From contig JABBOT010000080.1 in NCBI GenBank assembly GCA_016165875.1, forward strand, positions 42,841,477 to 42,905,476: a stretch of DNA of 64,000 nt, written 5' to 3'. The DNA comes from Acanthopleura granulata. Taxonomy: Eukaryota > Mollusca > Polyplacophora > Chitonida > Chitonidae. The notes under the pieces are model-generated. The model was given only the letters and a program-made list of their open reading frames with translations. It did not search any database and was not told the origin of the DNA. Each line of letters starts with the position of its first letter. Within the stretch, counting starts at the first letter, position 1. A program made the position numbers and the translations under genes. Shown here one piece after another: positions 49,001 to 61,598 of this stretch.

Positions 49001-49705
49001 TCTGCAGGCCTGTATTTAGCATCTCCCCGATAAAAGCCACCTTAAGCTAAGAGCACACCTGTGCCTGTCGATATGCAAATACGGAGTGCATGTCTAGACA
49101 TGTGTATCTGTGTCTGCAATCTCTTGCAGGCTCGTAAAATTATACATGATGAGACACTCATACAAGCCCGGGGCAGATTCTGCAAACCAGTCTGGACTGT
49201 GTCAAAACTTCAAACTTGATGTTCAATGCGGTGTTTAGCAGTAACATGCAACCTACTGTCTCGGTTGTTGTGACCTCTGTCTGTTGGTTAGTCACATTTT
49301 TAACATGGGCCATTCACTTAAGCAGAGTTCATGGCAACCTGGTCTTTTTGTGGAATGTACACTGTGATGAAGTCATTTGTGCTTTTTATTAAATTTTAGG
49401 AGATGAAAGTATGAAGAAGAAACAAATAGTAGGGTATGTTTTTCTATATAGTAGGGTATGTTTTTCCATATAGCCTCTTTGAGGTAGGAAAAAATGCATA
49501 CGGTCAATGCAATAATGCACTTAAAACCTGAAAAACATTGTGCAAATATGAGAGAAATAAGGTCAGGTTAATTTGCTTTTCAGTTATTCACTCCCTGTGC
49601 TGTTGCAACATCAGAATGAAGATGTACACATTCTCATGGAAATTACACTCATCTGTAGGGCAGGGTTTACATGATGAAAGTCACCATTATGGGCCAAGTA
49701 GAGTG

Positions 49706-49768
49706 GTGTGCCCTGTTCCACCTGTGGTGTGCCCTGTTCCACCTGTGGTGGGCCCTGTTCCACCTGTC
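49706..49768 (+). repeat. 21-bp tandem repeat, three copies
   Basis: GTGTGCCCTGTTCCACCTGT plus G repeats three times with one change. Confidence 0.95.
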
Positions 49769-50844
49769 AACCCATCGCATGAGAGGTCAAAAATAAGGCT
49801 GTTCATTAATGAACACTAGACGAAATTTACGTACAATATTTCCCTAATAAATTATTTCCTGTGTGATCAAATGAAGTCAAACATTTTTTTAAAAATAATT
49901 ATGGTTAACCTCTGTATAAAATGGACATAAATGACCTTGGGGCCTCTGCCACTGGGTTAGGGGGCCAATGGAATCAAATTGCATAACTGCAGGCAGAAGT
50001 AAAAAATATTCACAAGGTCAAATAAATTTAAATGACTGTGAGAGGAGGAGAAAATAGTGTTAATTCGCAGAGGCTTTCTTGTTATTGATGACAAATGCAA
50101 TTTTCTTGATGCACAAATTGCTAGTAGCTGGGGAAAGAAGAAGCAGTTGTATTGAATACTTCCAATTCCATGTTTTAGTCCATAAATTCACATGACCAAT
50201 AAGCCATATTCTTTTAGTACCACATAGCATATATTACAACATCACTGACAGAGTGCATGCTGGTTAGCAGCACTTGACCTAATTTCCTATAATGATCATT
50301 ATTATTTCCTTAATCACCTAACTGCAAAGTGCAATGACTATGTACTCCTCTATTATCCTTGTCCTCTGTGTAGATAAGATTTGCTGTTCCTTTGATAGAA
50401 GAAATACAGTTCAGAAGATATTAAATCTGTTATATTTAGTACAGCACAATGTTGTTAGTAGCTTTCAATACATGTATAACAGATATGTAAACTGAGTTGG
50501 AGTCCAGCCTTCTCATGTTATGGCACGGTAACACATTCTCTGCACAGAATTTAATGTGGGATGTATCTTGGCATCAAAACTGAAATTTTGATACCAGCCA
50601 TCAACCAAAATGGGTTTTCCTCGTCAATAATCGGATGATCAGTTTCCAAGACAAATAACACAAACCAGCAAAGAACTAAACAAGTGTATAAAAGCCACAC
50701 TACCAAACATTCAACACTACAAAACAATAATGGTACAGCTTCAATCTACAAAACTGATTCCATCAACATGAATTAAAAAGGAAGTAAAGAAGACTTACTG
50801 CTACTATTTGTAAATCTCTATATGACTGCCATGTTTAAAACAAG

Positions 50845-51040
50845 GTGCAAATCCAGTGGCTGAACCTGAGTCACAGAGAAGTTGCAAATCCAGTGGCTGA
50901 ACCTGAGTCACAGAGAAGTTGCAAATCCAGTGGCTGAACCTGAGTCACAGAGAAGTTGCAAATCCAGTGGCTGAACCTGAGTCACAGAGAAGTTGCAAAT
51001 CCAGTGGCTGAACCTGAGTCACAGAGAAGTTGCACATCCA
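50845..51040 (+). repeat. 37-bp tandem repeat, about 5.2 copies
   Basis: GCAAATCCAGTGGCTGAACC then TGAGTCACAGAGAAGTT repeats nearly perfectly. TGAGTCA is an AP-1 consensus, so each unit carries one such word. No regulatory role is shown. Confidence 0.97.
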
Positions 51041-52894
51041 GATGACCTTCTCTCTGGTAATGTGTCATGTCACTATAACTGCACTGAATATTCACAGGTA
51101 TTTCATGCATGCATGTGGGTTATATTAACAGATGTAAGAGTTTCTCTCTTAAAATAGATGGAACAACCTGAAAATGAAATGAAAATGTGACAATACAAGG
51201 TAGTTTGTTTGAGAAACCTTACTTAGACCCATTACAGCCTGGAGATAGAGCCTCCCACATAAATCTATATTGGGACAATAAAACCTTTAACCAATATAGC
51301 ATTACATCTGTAGCTGTTTCATGTCTGCAGTTTATTAAATAATGTTGTACAGTTGATGTGATTCTGACATATGTGGCCCACACATCTCCATCAATACAGT
51401 GAAAAACATGCATGTAAATTATGGCATATATTGTATGTAACTATTTTTGTATTATTTATACATCAGAGAAATCCCTGTATTTCCTTCAATGATAAAAGTG
51501 ATATTTCATTAGTTAGATATCATTTTTGTTATTACATTTTGATGTTAAACACCCAGACGCCGAAAATGAAAGTGTTTGAAAAGATGTTCCAATATGAGCT
51601 CACCGGGTTGACATCGTAATACAAGTTTAATCAACTGCTTTTATTTCAATAAAACCAAGGTTGAAATATTAAAATGATATAAATGAAAAACAATGGAACA
51701 GAGGTAACACATGCTCATGGTTCAAAAGGATTTACAACGAATTACACTATTTAACTCTTGTTAAGGGTCCATGAAAACAAAATCTTAGACTGTAAAATTT
51801 GCCTGGTATGGCATGATAAAGTTCCTTGCATTGATCCATTTCATTTGACCCTGCTTTTAAGAGGCAGATGTTTTGACAATATTAATGAAAATGGTAACCC
51901 TAAATGTACACCTGAGCTACATGTATTTGCCTGGTCATAACCTTCAAGCACAAAATAATTTGATTGTTGTGACGACATGTACATGTGTACATTAAAGGGA
52001 TGGATGACTCCATTGTGAACTGTTAGCCTTTGTTGTCCATACATTCCTACTTTCATTTGTGCCTTTTAATTAGAGGTGGAGTTTGACATGACTATGTTCT
52101 TTTAAAAGACATATTTCCCTGAGAAGTAAGGGATGTACCAGCCCAGCTGAGCTCCAGTGCACACAAAACCAAGCTGACCCCCCCACCATATCCCATCCAC
52201 AACTTACCCCCCAACATATCCCACCCACAACTAAGCCACCCTCTTTCTGCACAGCTGTTGGGAATGGTCATATCAACTTGCAGGGATAGGACTTTCAACA
52301 GAAAGTAACAGGTTTGTTTTGTTCTAAATCAACTAAAAAATAAAACTACATTCCTGTTGTTTTTTGGGTATGTTTTGGCATGTAAATACATATGCATGCA
52401 TAATACTAAAAACAAATAACTTATTCAGTATGAATTACATAATGTATTATCTGCTTCCTTTTAACTGAATTCTATGAAACTATAACATGTTTTACTCAAA
52501 GAGAGTAGATTCTGGTGGTCTGTGTGTTAAGATATACTTCTTAAGTGCAGAGTTTGAGACTAGCTGTGGTCTGCTAGTCTATGTCAGTATTGCAACTATA
52601 TTAGTTTGCAATATCAGCTATATATGGTCAATCTGCTATTGATTACTCAGAGTTTGTGATTATTACAGGCTACATTACAGAAAGTGTAGACATAGGACAT
52701 TCTAACTGACGAGGAGGGTTTACCAAGATTTGGTTTTGGAGTATTCTAAAAAAAATACTAACTCACATTTAGAGCAATAAAAACAAGAGATCAAATCCTT
52801 AAAAGACCAGTTAGAGTTGTTTCAGTTTTGGTACAAGTGCAGATGTGTAGACAAATCTTAAAATAACATTTTTGATTGCGTGTTTCAAGAAGTG

Positions 52895-53076
52895 CAGTCC
52901 CACTGTGATATAACTTATACATGTATATTACTGAGGTCCAGTCCCACTGTGATATAACTTATACATGTATATTACTGAGGTCCAGTCCCACTGTGATATG
53001 ACTTATACATGTATATTACTGAGGTCCAGTCCCACTGTGATATGACTTATACATGTATATTACTGAGGTCCAGTCC
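52895..53076 (+). repeat. 44-bp tandem repeat, about 4.1 copies
   Basis: CAGTCCCACTGTGATATAAC then TTATACATGTATATTACTGA and GGTC repeat. The last units have TATGAC for TATAAC. Confidence 0.97.
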
Positions 53077-53197
53077 AAAAGTTCAAATTAAGTTAATCAG
53101 AAAGTTATTCAAAATCTAGCTTGCTTTTTCTTTGTTGCTGACTTTTTCATGTTCATTCCATGCGAAAGAAAACTGGTACACATTACTTCTAGTGACC

Positions 53198-54468
53198 CTT
53201 CTACTGCTCTTCACATGACCATACTACTGCTCTTCATCTGCCCCTGTACTACTGTTCTTCCCCTGCCCTGTACTACTGTTCTTCATCTGCCCTGTACTAC
53301 TGCTCTTCATCTGCCCCTGTCCTACTGTTCTTCATCTGCCCCTGTACTACTGTTCTTCATCTGCCCTGTACTACTGCTCTTCATCTGCCCCTGTACTACT
53401 GTTCTTCATCTGCCCTGTACTACTGCTCTTCATCTGCCCTGTACTACTGCTCTTCATCTGCCCCGTACTACTGCTCTTCCCCTGCCCTGTACTACTGCTC
53501 TTCCCCTGCCCTGTACTACTGCTCTTCATCTGCCCTGTACTACTGTTCTTCAGCTGCCCCTTACTACTGCTCTTCAGCTGCCCCTTACTACTGCTCTTCA
53601 GCTGCCCCTTACTACTGCTCTTCCTCTGCCCCGTACTACTGTTCTTCCCCTGCCCCGTACTACTGTTCTTCAGCTGCCCCTTACTACTGCTCTTCCCCTG
53701 CCCCTTACTACTGCTCTTCATCTGCCCCGTACTACTGCTCTTCCCCTGCCCTGTACTACTGCTCTTCCCCTGCCCTGTACTACTGCTCTTCATCTGCCCT
53801 GTACTACTGTTCTTCAGCTGCCCCTTACTACTGCTCTTCAGCTGCCCCTTACTACTGCTCTTCCTCTGCCCCGTACTACTGTTCTTCCCCTGCCCTGTAC
53901 TACTGTTCTTCAGCTGCCCCTTACTACTGCTCTTCCCCTGCCCCTTACTACTGCTCTTCATCTGCCCCGTACTACTGCTCTTCCCCGCCCCGTACTGCTG
54001 CTCTTCTGTTGCCCCGTACTGCTGCTCTTCCGCTTCCCTGTACAGCTGCTCTTCTGTTGCCCTGTACTACTGCTCTTCTGTTGCCCCGTACTACTGCTCT
54101 TCCCCTGCCCCATACTACTGCTCTTCTGTTGCCCCGTACTACTGCTCTTCTGTTGCCCCGTACTACTCCTCTTCCCCTGCCCTGTACTACTGCTCTTCCC
54201 CCGTACTACTCCTCTTCCCCTGCTCTGTACTACTGCTCTTCTGTTGCCCCGTACTACTGCTCTTCCCCTGCCCCGTACTACCGCTCTTCCCCTGCCCCGT
54301 ACTACCGCTCTTCCCCTGCCCCGTACTACCGCTCTGCCCCGTACTACCGCTCTTCCCCTGCCCCGTACTACTGCTCTTCCCCTGCCCTGTACTACTGCTC
54401 TTCTGTTGCCCCGTACCACTGCTCTTCCGCTTCCCTGTAGGACTGCTCTTAAGCTGCCCCATACATCT
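53198..54468 (+). repeat. Large minisatellite, 24-bp unit with higher-order period
   Basis: About fifty units carry CTGyCCCkTACTACTGyTCT followed by TCnn, with variation mainly in the last bases (AT, CC, AG, CT, TG). A block starting at 53461 recurs at 53725, an offset of 264 bases or eleven units. The strand is strongly pyrimidine-rich. Because 24 is eight codons, a 448-codon plus frame (53149-54495, TTALPLPC-like) and serine-rich minus frames stay open. There is no domain, signal peptide or splice support for a gene. Confidence 0.97.
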
Positions 54469-55899
54469 GTAAGTAGAAGTAGAAGGGCAGTCTAATTTAC
54501 ATAATTGGAACAGCTTCTATTCAGCTGCCCTGAGCTGTTTCTCCCAGTAGATTCACATCTGCTTATCTGTGGCCTGTTGAATAGCAGTTTTACTGTATGT
54601 CAGCTGTTTCTGGAGGCTCCCCTGATGTAACCCTTGCCTGCTAACTCCCCTTGACCACAGAGACCGCCCATACAACCCTTGTCTGATGGCACCACTAGAT
54701 ACATCTGTAACACAATACAACCTTGGGGTGGATCCACAAGAGTAGACTACACAACAATAACATATAGAGTTACATAAGCAAGCAGATTCAGCTGGCTGGC
54801 CAGACAGCCAGTTTCCAACAGTACCCAGGCCTAGATATTAAGGTTATCATTTTAAGATATATAGTTTGGCAATACATGAATGGCAAGATACCTGTCAGTG
54901 TAGAGCCATTATATACTCTCTGAATTGACAGACATTATGTATACTGTAGTTCTTCAACCTTTCAGCATGTTTGCAAGGCGTTTATTCAAGCATATTTTGA
55001 AGGCATTATTCTGTGTTGACTGATAAAATTATACTTATTGTGAAGCCCTGAAACAGGCCAACCTAAACAATGCAGTTTTGTCACCAAAATCAAATTACAA
55101 AAGTGTATAAATTTGCACTGAAAGTTGCTCTTTCATATGCGAAAATGTTGAGTAAATCACTGTTACCAGTAACTCGAAGGGGTTCATTCCATTCACATAT
55201 GTTTTTATCAGTTCAGATCAAGGTTTTAAGGTTTTCAGGTTTCTGAATGTATGAATCAAATAAACGATACTTGTATGATCTTAATCTTCTCTCAGTCGTG
55301 CTTTTTGTATTGCATGCAATAGCGCTGGCAACATGTTTTACTTTTTTTTGTAGAAAAATACACGCATGTGAAGTTGATATTATAGAGAAGGCCTTAAAAT
55401 CCTTTCTTGAAGGTCATTAGAAGGTGAGGTACAAAGATGAATGTTTACAGGATGTTGCAGTAATGATAATTATGACAGCACATTAATATAATCTTCATAC
55501 TGAGATTTACTGGTGAATGGGTGATACAAAACACACATGACACTTAGTGATCTACTGCCAAACCAGCAGACGCATCGCTACACAAATTAATTGCTTCGTT
55601 ACACAAATTAATTGTAACAGACATAGAAGTTAATTTCCAACTCCAATTTTTCAGGAAACATTCTGGTCAAATGTCTGATAGTTTCCTGTCAAATTGAAAC
55701 ACCACATTTCAATGTTTGATAACAACAAAGCTAAAATTCATAAAACAAGGATGTTAACAAATCTGAAGTGCCATTCTTGTGTTTATGTCCTTTTGTTGAA
55801 GCATCATTTTAACACATGTACATGTAAGCAATTAACAGACATGGTACACAGGCTGCGGGAAAATACAATACTCTGCTCCAGACAGAAGAGATCCTACGC

Positions 55900-56150
55900 A
55901 AACATCCAGTGTTGTCATTGGTTGCTACCTTGTACATGGAGAAATCTGATTGGCTATTTTCCAGGCTAGTTAAACAAATATTAGCCCGCCTCATCGAAAA
56001 AAGAGAATTAGGGCAGTGTGCTTCCATCTTGTCGGGTCGTTTTATTTTCGGACGATCAAGCCCGCGGCAGGTGCATACTGGGAAGGGAGCAGTCAATGCC
56101 ACGGGTTCAATCAAATGTTGACATAAGAGAATTCCGAAAAGATCGAAGTT
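55900..56150. promoter_or_regulatory. Candidate CpG-bearing promoter with CCAAT boxes
   Basis: Two inverted CCAAT words (ATTGG at about 55918 and 55950) are followed by a local CpG-rich stretch (GTCGGGTCG, TTCGGACGATC, CCCGCGGC). The word CAAGATGG, a frequent start-site or YY1-type motif, reads on the minus strand near 56030. The direction is not determined. It could serve a minus-strand gene (perhaps the unseen NOC2L 5' end) or a plus-strand gene. No first exon was confirmed. Confidence 0.3.
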
Positions 56151-57344
56151 AGAACTGTCTTGGTCCCGGACTTACTGAGGGCCACATGTGAAGTTTACAC
56201 GGCTAGTGGGCGAGTGAATCGATGAGAATGTCTAGCGGCCCACATAAGGTTTGGCAAACTTCACCTCATGAGGCTGCTGAGGGCATGTGACTGGTCACAA
56301 TATTGCCCTTGTTGGTCTGCATTCCCCTTGCTTAGCCCACGCTGCTTTTTTCTCCAGTATCATCTCAGAGTGGCCGATATGGTCTCCACAGCCACTTCCC
56401 CCCTTCTTCAGTGCTGCCACTCCACTTCTATTGTTACTTGTGATTTCTGTGAAAATACACCTCTTATTTTTGCGTATGGTGCAAAAAGACCCACCAATCT
56501 CACCTTAGCCCTTTTCCCCTCCCACTCAGTCCTCCTGTGTCCTGTTGAGTATACACTGGCAGGGGTCAAGGCAGGATGCCAGGAGTGTATGCAAACAATG
56601 AGCACCCACATGGCCAACCAGATGTTAGAACTACTTCATTCCTTGCAACCATCATTCAATAAACAAGGTTTATTGTGCTCAGTGTGTTCAAACATTCTCC
56701 ATACACATAAATGAGCATTAATTCCTTTTAATTTGGAAAAGAAAATGGCCCAATAGGTGTGGAAATTTCATCAATACATGGTAAATACTTGCCTAGGCTG
56801 AAACATTGAAACAATTTTCAAGATATATCATAACAAATACCTAATCAACAAACACAAAACAATTTCTGTATCCTAAACTGACCTTATAGAGATGAGAGTT
56901 TATAACTTTAATATTGTTAGTCCTAAACTGGATAAGGAAGGCTATTTAAATTGGAATATTTAAAATTGCACATCTGGAAGTTGTACAGGAAGTACAGGAA
57001 TGTTCATAATGACTGCAATATGTACACAGTACAAGAATTTAATGATTAAGAACGATATTGCAATTAGTAGAACACCATATGCTAGTTTATATTAACCTCC
57101 AGCCATGAGGGTTAATGATATGCCTGGCAGAAGAATAACTGGCTGGAACTGTACTACTTCCATATTTACTCCTACAAGAATGTTGAAGAAAAGTCAAATT
57201 GATCAATGACAGCTAGATAAATCACAAATATTGGAAGTCTGGTCTGTAAAAATACCCTTTCAGAATTCCATGAAGGCAGTATGATGACATGTTTATGTCA
57301 ATTATACATACATTTTTCTGATAAGACAATAATAAAAATTCACA

Positions 57345-57377
57345 CCCACACCCACACACACCCACACACACACAAAG
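57345..57377 (+). repeat. CA/CCCACA microsatellite
   Basis: Alternating CACACCCACACC units pass into a short CA run. Confidence 0.9.
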
Positions 57378-58258
57378 GTGGTTAAATCCATCAGTCAAGC
57401 AAAATATGTCAACTGAAAAAGCATAAACTTTAGTTCACATAGATGTACTAGTACAGAAAATGTCTACCAATGCAGCAAAGCAAGGCTAAGTCTAAAAGAA
57501 CTGCATACAGTAAAGAGACTTGTCATCACCAACCATGTGTTGTTTATTCCAATTTATGGAATAAGTATACCTTCAACCAGAATATTCATATTCTCTCATT
57601 AATGAGCTTGTAAATGAACACAGGTACCTGTTATCATCAATCAATCTGTACTCTACAGACATTTATATACCCATCATCAGCTATACTGATGTATCATAAG
57701 AATTAATCGCAAGATCAATTTACAAACAATGTTCAACACAAACTACCACAGACCCCCAAATTTTCTGTTCTTTCCTGATGTACAAAAATCCTATGCCTTT
57801 TATTCATGCATAAGTCCCTTGGCAATTTAATGATCAACTTTGAAATTAAGTCTGATTTTCATGAATGGATCAAAGTTTTATCATCCAATACATACATGTA
57901 GATGAAACAAACTTAAATCCACTGTTACACCACAAAACGAGACATGATAAAAACAGCAACAAACTTTGAAAGAAACTTTTTTTTATTGGAACACAGCCAG
58001 AACATCTTAAGAGTTCCAAAGGTGAATTAAAACAATGGCTGATCTGACAATAAGGATACAGCAAGGATGAAGACTCATCCCAAAGGAATGAAGCCAGACA
58101 TGTTCTGTTTTCTCTCAAAACATGTTTGACCTACTGCCTGTGTACTAGGAAAAATCGCTTGACAAACCCATAAACGAGGAAATGGAACAGGCAGATGAAT
58201 ACATCGAAGAGTCTATTCACGAAACCTGGGGTGCCATATGACACAGTGACCAATTTAC

Positions 58259-58261
<3 letters not shown>

Positions 58262-58289
<28 letters not shown>

Positions 58290-58291
58290 GC
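58262..58291 (+). repeat. AT dinucleotide microsatellite
   Basis: About fifteen uninterrupted AT units. Confidence 0.97.
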
Positions 58292-58438
58292 TCCTCATGC
58301 GCCTCCTACCCAACCCAGTTGAACATACATGTACATGTGATCATGGGGAGACAAACCTGATTTCAGGCCAAGGAAAATACAAATTGCACATAATGTGCGA
58401 GGGGAATGTTACCCTTATTGTTCTACCTGGTTATCTGA

Positions 58439-58618
58439 CAGACACATAAGGAAGAAATTACAGGCACACTATAAATGCAGCAGTACATCCTGTAAAAACT
58501 TCAAACTGTCTAATTGTTTAGAAAAAAGCACAGACACATAAGGAAGAAATTACAGGCACAATATAAATGCAGCAGTACATCCTGTAAAAACTTCAAACTA
58601 ATTGTTTAGAAAAAAGCA
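58439..58618 (+). repeat. 92-bp tandem duplication
   Basis: CAGACACATAAGGAAGAAAT starts both copies (58439 and 58531). The second lacks four bases (GTCT before AATTG). Both end GTTTAGAAAAAAGCA. Confidence 0.95.
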
Positions 58619-59098
58619 CATGGAATGCTTGAATTTCCATGTGTGTACATTGTCAGCCTAGATAAGTTGAAACACTTTCATATAAATATTTACTGATCAA
58701 TTCTTCTTATTTATTTAATAATGAGGTTTGTGCTTCTAATATTTTTCAAAAAGATCGTAAGGAATTAAAGAACACATCAATATCAGGCAATCCCAAATTC
58801 TATATCTCACTTGACTGTTTCCAAATTTCAAAACAGATATCTATAACAAGACAGTATAACCACTTAAAAGTAAAGCACACATTTATACAACCTACACCTT
58901 AAATGAAAGAGCTATACAAATTGTGTGGAATACTACTTTTTCTTTTTTACATTTTTTAAAGGTTTCATAAAAGAGACAAACTGTTTTAAACATCATCATT
59001 TTTAACAAAATCCACCTATTCGGGGCACATAGAAAATCTCGCCATGTTTTAGGCTTGTCCAATGAAAATCCTCCTTTCCTCCTCTTGAATGTTCATTG

Positions 59099-59106
59099 TG
59101 ACGTCA
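59099..59106 (+). promoter_or_regulatory. Perfect CRE palindrome TGACGTCA
   Basis: A full CREB/ATF consensus site. A half-variant TGACGTAA lies at 59588-59595 on the other side of the small ORF. No transcript is demonstrated. Confidence 0.35.
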
Positions 59107-59261
59107 TTGCGCTTAAGGTTTTATTCCTACCATTTAATTAACGTGCATTTCCAGTCTCAACTAAAAATGTTCGTACAGCGTGATAATCATGGATTTTACG
59201 TTCTGTTAAAGTCAACTCTAAAAAGGAAGAGTTTGAGATGTACTAGAGGGTCACATCATTC

Positions 59262-59519
59262 CTACATGCGTGGCTGTAGGCTGCCAAAATGTTTCTGAAA
59301 TGTGATGTCCTCAAGGCAGAGAGCGCAACCTGTCCTTTCACAGATTGCCTGTGTCAAAGCCAGAAATCCTGGTTCCCACTCACTTGAGCTTGATGCCTGC
59401 TCAGTGGAACTACTGCTCTCAGCCTCACTTCTATGTGATTCGAACTGGTAGCATTGTAAGCCAAAGTTACATTCACTATCATCAGAGCTATAGCTGGGGT
59501 CCCCACTGAAGCCCTCCAT
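59262..59519 (-). CDS. Small intronless serine-rich ORF, uncertain
   Basis: An ATG-started frame of 85 codons reads MEGFSGDPSYSSDDSECNFG, then a Ser/Glu-rich middle with SSSSTEQASSSSEWEPGF, then LTQAICERTGCALCLEDITF and a stop. The acidic serine-rich start and clustered Cys near the end resemble a small regulatory or zinc-binding protein start, but I recognise no family. A TGACGTAA word (CRE-like) lies 70 bases upstream at 59588. A real gene, a first exon or chance are all possible. Confidence 0.35.
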   Translation of the reverse strand: MEGFSGDPSYSSDDSECNFGLQCYQFESHRSEAESSSSTEQASSSSEWEPGFLALTQAICERTGCALCLEDITFQKHFGSLQPRM

Positions 59520-60346
59520 TAAGTTATCTACATGATTTTTTTTTCACCTTCATAGGCAGAAGAGCTACTTTGCAAAGCTAAACATGATGACGTAAGCAAT
59601 CTGTTAAAATGGCTCCTAAAAAGACTTCTCAATCTTTGATGTTTAACTATTAAATAATATTTTCTGCCAGAAAATTGAGACTTTTTATTTAACCATGAGT
59701 AAAGATCTTTCTTTTAAGGTATGGGTTGTATAAATGTGGCCTTTTCTTTTAATATACCGAAATTACTTTCAAGCTTTAAAAAATGAAAACAATTCTTCAC
59801 ATTCTTTTTAGTAACTAATTAAACTTTTAGTAAGGTGGCCAAATTAAAGCCTACGGAATGTCAACTGCATGCAAACCTTGTCAACTTAAGGCAATCTAAA
59901 CAGGCAAGAAATTTAGGCAACACATTTGGAAAATCCTGTGAAATGTAGGTCATCAACTTAGATCAGGTTCCAAGAACATACCATTATGAACAAGTGTAAG
60001 CTCTGATGCATCTGTACATAGATATGTAACCAGTTGGTCTACAAGATGGACTAATCCTATCCTAACCAGGTCAAGGTCTTCGTCAAGGTCGTGGAGTTAT
60101 CCGAGCCTCCATCCATGTAGAACATTGTCCTGGGGTGGGGGGAGAGGTGGGGGTTCAAACACTATCCGTTTTCTTAGGGCTTCTGTGTACGGAACATCTG
60201 AATGAATTCCAAACGCTCAGTTTTCCATTTCTCTGACATGGCCTCAGCTCTAGCTTAGCATTTTTGTAACTCAGTTTCGGCATACCAAAGATACTTATCT
60301 ACACTGATCAATATAAAGACTATAATGAAACTATATTTTTAGTAAT

Positions 60347-60545
60347 TTATTTACTTGTTTGATTGGTGTTTTACGCCATACTCTAGAATATTTCACTTTT
60401 ACGACAGCAGCCAGCATTATGGTAGGAGGAAACCAGGCAGAGCCCAGGGGAAACCCATAACCATCTGCTGGTTGCTGGATTTGAACTCACAACGACCGCA
60501 TAATGGTGGGTAGTTTCTGTGTCATTGTGTTGCGCATGCGTGCTA
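60347..60545 (-). mobile_element. SINE family A with internal deletion
   Basis: The plus strand reads TTTGATTGGTGTTTTACGCC, GAATATTTCACTTTTACGAC, GCCAGCATTATGGTAGGAGG and CTGGTTGCTGG. It then jumps to the head side (TTTGAACTCACAACGACCGC) and ends in GCGTGCTAACC. The CCGGAGAGG block between is missing. Confidence 0.9.
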
Positions 60546-61532
60546 ACCTACTATTTTTAATAAAACTCCATGCTAACACAGCCAACAAGCAGCCTATAAA
60601 CTTAGAAACTACATGTCATATGTTACCCTTTTGCCAGCACAACAAACCAATGGTGAATTCCTTCAAATTGGCCATTTTAGAAGGCAAAATATACATTCAC
60701 ATGTATGAATCTGGTTTTGTCTTGGAACTGTTTGGCTGTACTTAACTACACATAATAAATGGCTGCTCTGCATAATTACCATTTGTACCATTCAAATGCT
60801 TCAAGCAGGAAACAATTCCTTCATTTTATGCACAAAAAAATTGAAAGAGTACTTTACCAGGATTTCAAGAACTAGTTTCATTTCAACAAGATTAGGTTTC
60901 TTATGTTCAATTAACAAAAGTTTCAAGTTCCATTCACAAAGCCTCCCTCAACTGATACATGAAAGAAAATATATTTCAGAATTCAAGTAATTTAAATTGT
61001 CATGTGTGTTGGGTTTGCTGTTGATCCCCAGCTCACATATACAAGCTGCAAATCCCTGGCTCCTTTATGCTGTATCTAAGTTTTGTTATAACAGGCGCAG
61101 TCAGTGTTATGTAGGACATAACAGTATTCTAACACACCATCCTGATCCATGGTTTTTCACCCAACCATACAATGCCCCAGCTAGCAAGCACTTGTGATAT
61201 AAAGTCTGCTAAGTAGGCTACTGTGACTTTTGTCTGGGGAGTTCAGAGCAGAAACATAGTTCAAATTAACTCCACGGAATCTACATCAACATTTGCATAC
61301 TGCTTGGGGCACCAAGCCCGTAATGTAGGTCAGTGGGTCCCGTGGCTGGAGACATGCCAAGCCATGACCTAGTTTAAAATAGCACCAAAGTCTGAAAGGC
61401 TAATGTTCATTTCTAGCTAGGCATGCCACATGGGTCTACCACAAAAAGGATAATAACTCATCTTCATCATGACACATTCTGCCCCAGATCTCCTGGGGAG
61501 GTATCCATGACAACCCCATGGTTACGTCTTAC

Positions 61533-61598
61533 CATCACTTTCAGAAAAGATATATTCCTGGTGGTGGAGAGCAGCTTAAGGAAGAGTAAGACCAGCGT
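61533..61598 (-). CDS. Possible small exon after the 62.8 kb exon
   Basis: Between GAACAG and ATG|GTAAGA the minus strand reads TLVLLFLKLLSTTRNISFLK, 22 codons in phase 0. That is the phase left by the exon ending at 62820. Its hydrophobic character fits a membrane protein. The acceptor is weak. Confidence 0.22.

Larger units (their letters stand above)
35906..53197. other. Long stretch without a recognised gene
   Basis: Apart from the SINEs and tandem arrays listed separately, I see no splice-bounded coding frame here on either strand. The sequence is AT-rich and rich in TACATGTA-type words. It could be a large NOC2L intron, intergenic DNA or both. Weakly conserved exons may have been missed by eye. 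Confidence 0.4.
54469..61532. other. Mostly gene-poor stretch
   Basis: Besides the possible promoter, the small ORF at 59262 and the repeats listed, only short unsupported frames were seen. A plus frame at 56268-56714 (148 codons, Cys- and Leu-rich) starts just after the CpG-bearing segment but has no recognisable domain. Confidence 0.4.

Noticed and set aside
53371..54462. Serine/glycine-rich minus-strand frames resembling a silk or mucin repeat
   Set aside because: Same 24-bp array read backwards. Frames are broken into three pieces and have no start context.
53149..54495. 448-codon plus-strand frame, longest in the window
   Set aside because: It is produced entirely by the 24-bp tandem repeat, whose length is a multiple of three. 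There is no signal, domain, splice or codon evidence.
56268..56714. 148-codon plus-strand Cys-rich frame
   Set aside because: No Cys spacing of a known domain. It may simply be an open stretch after the CpG-bearing segment.
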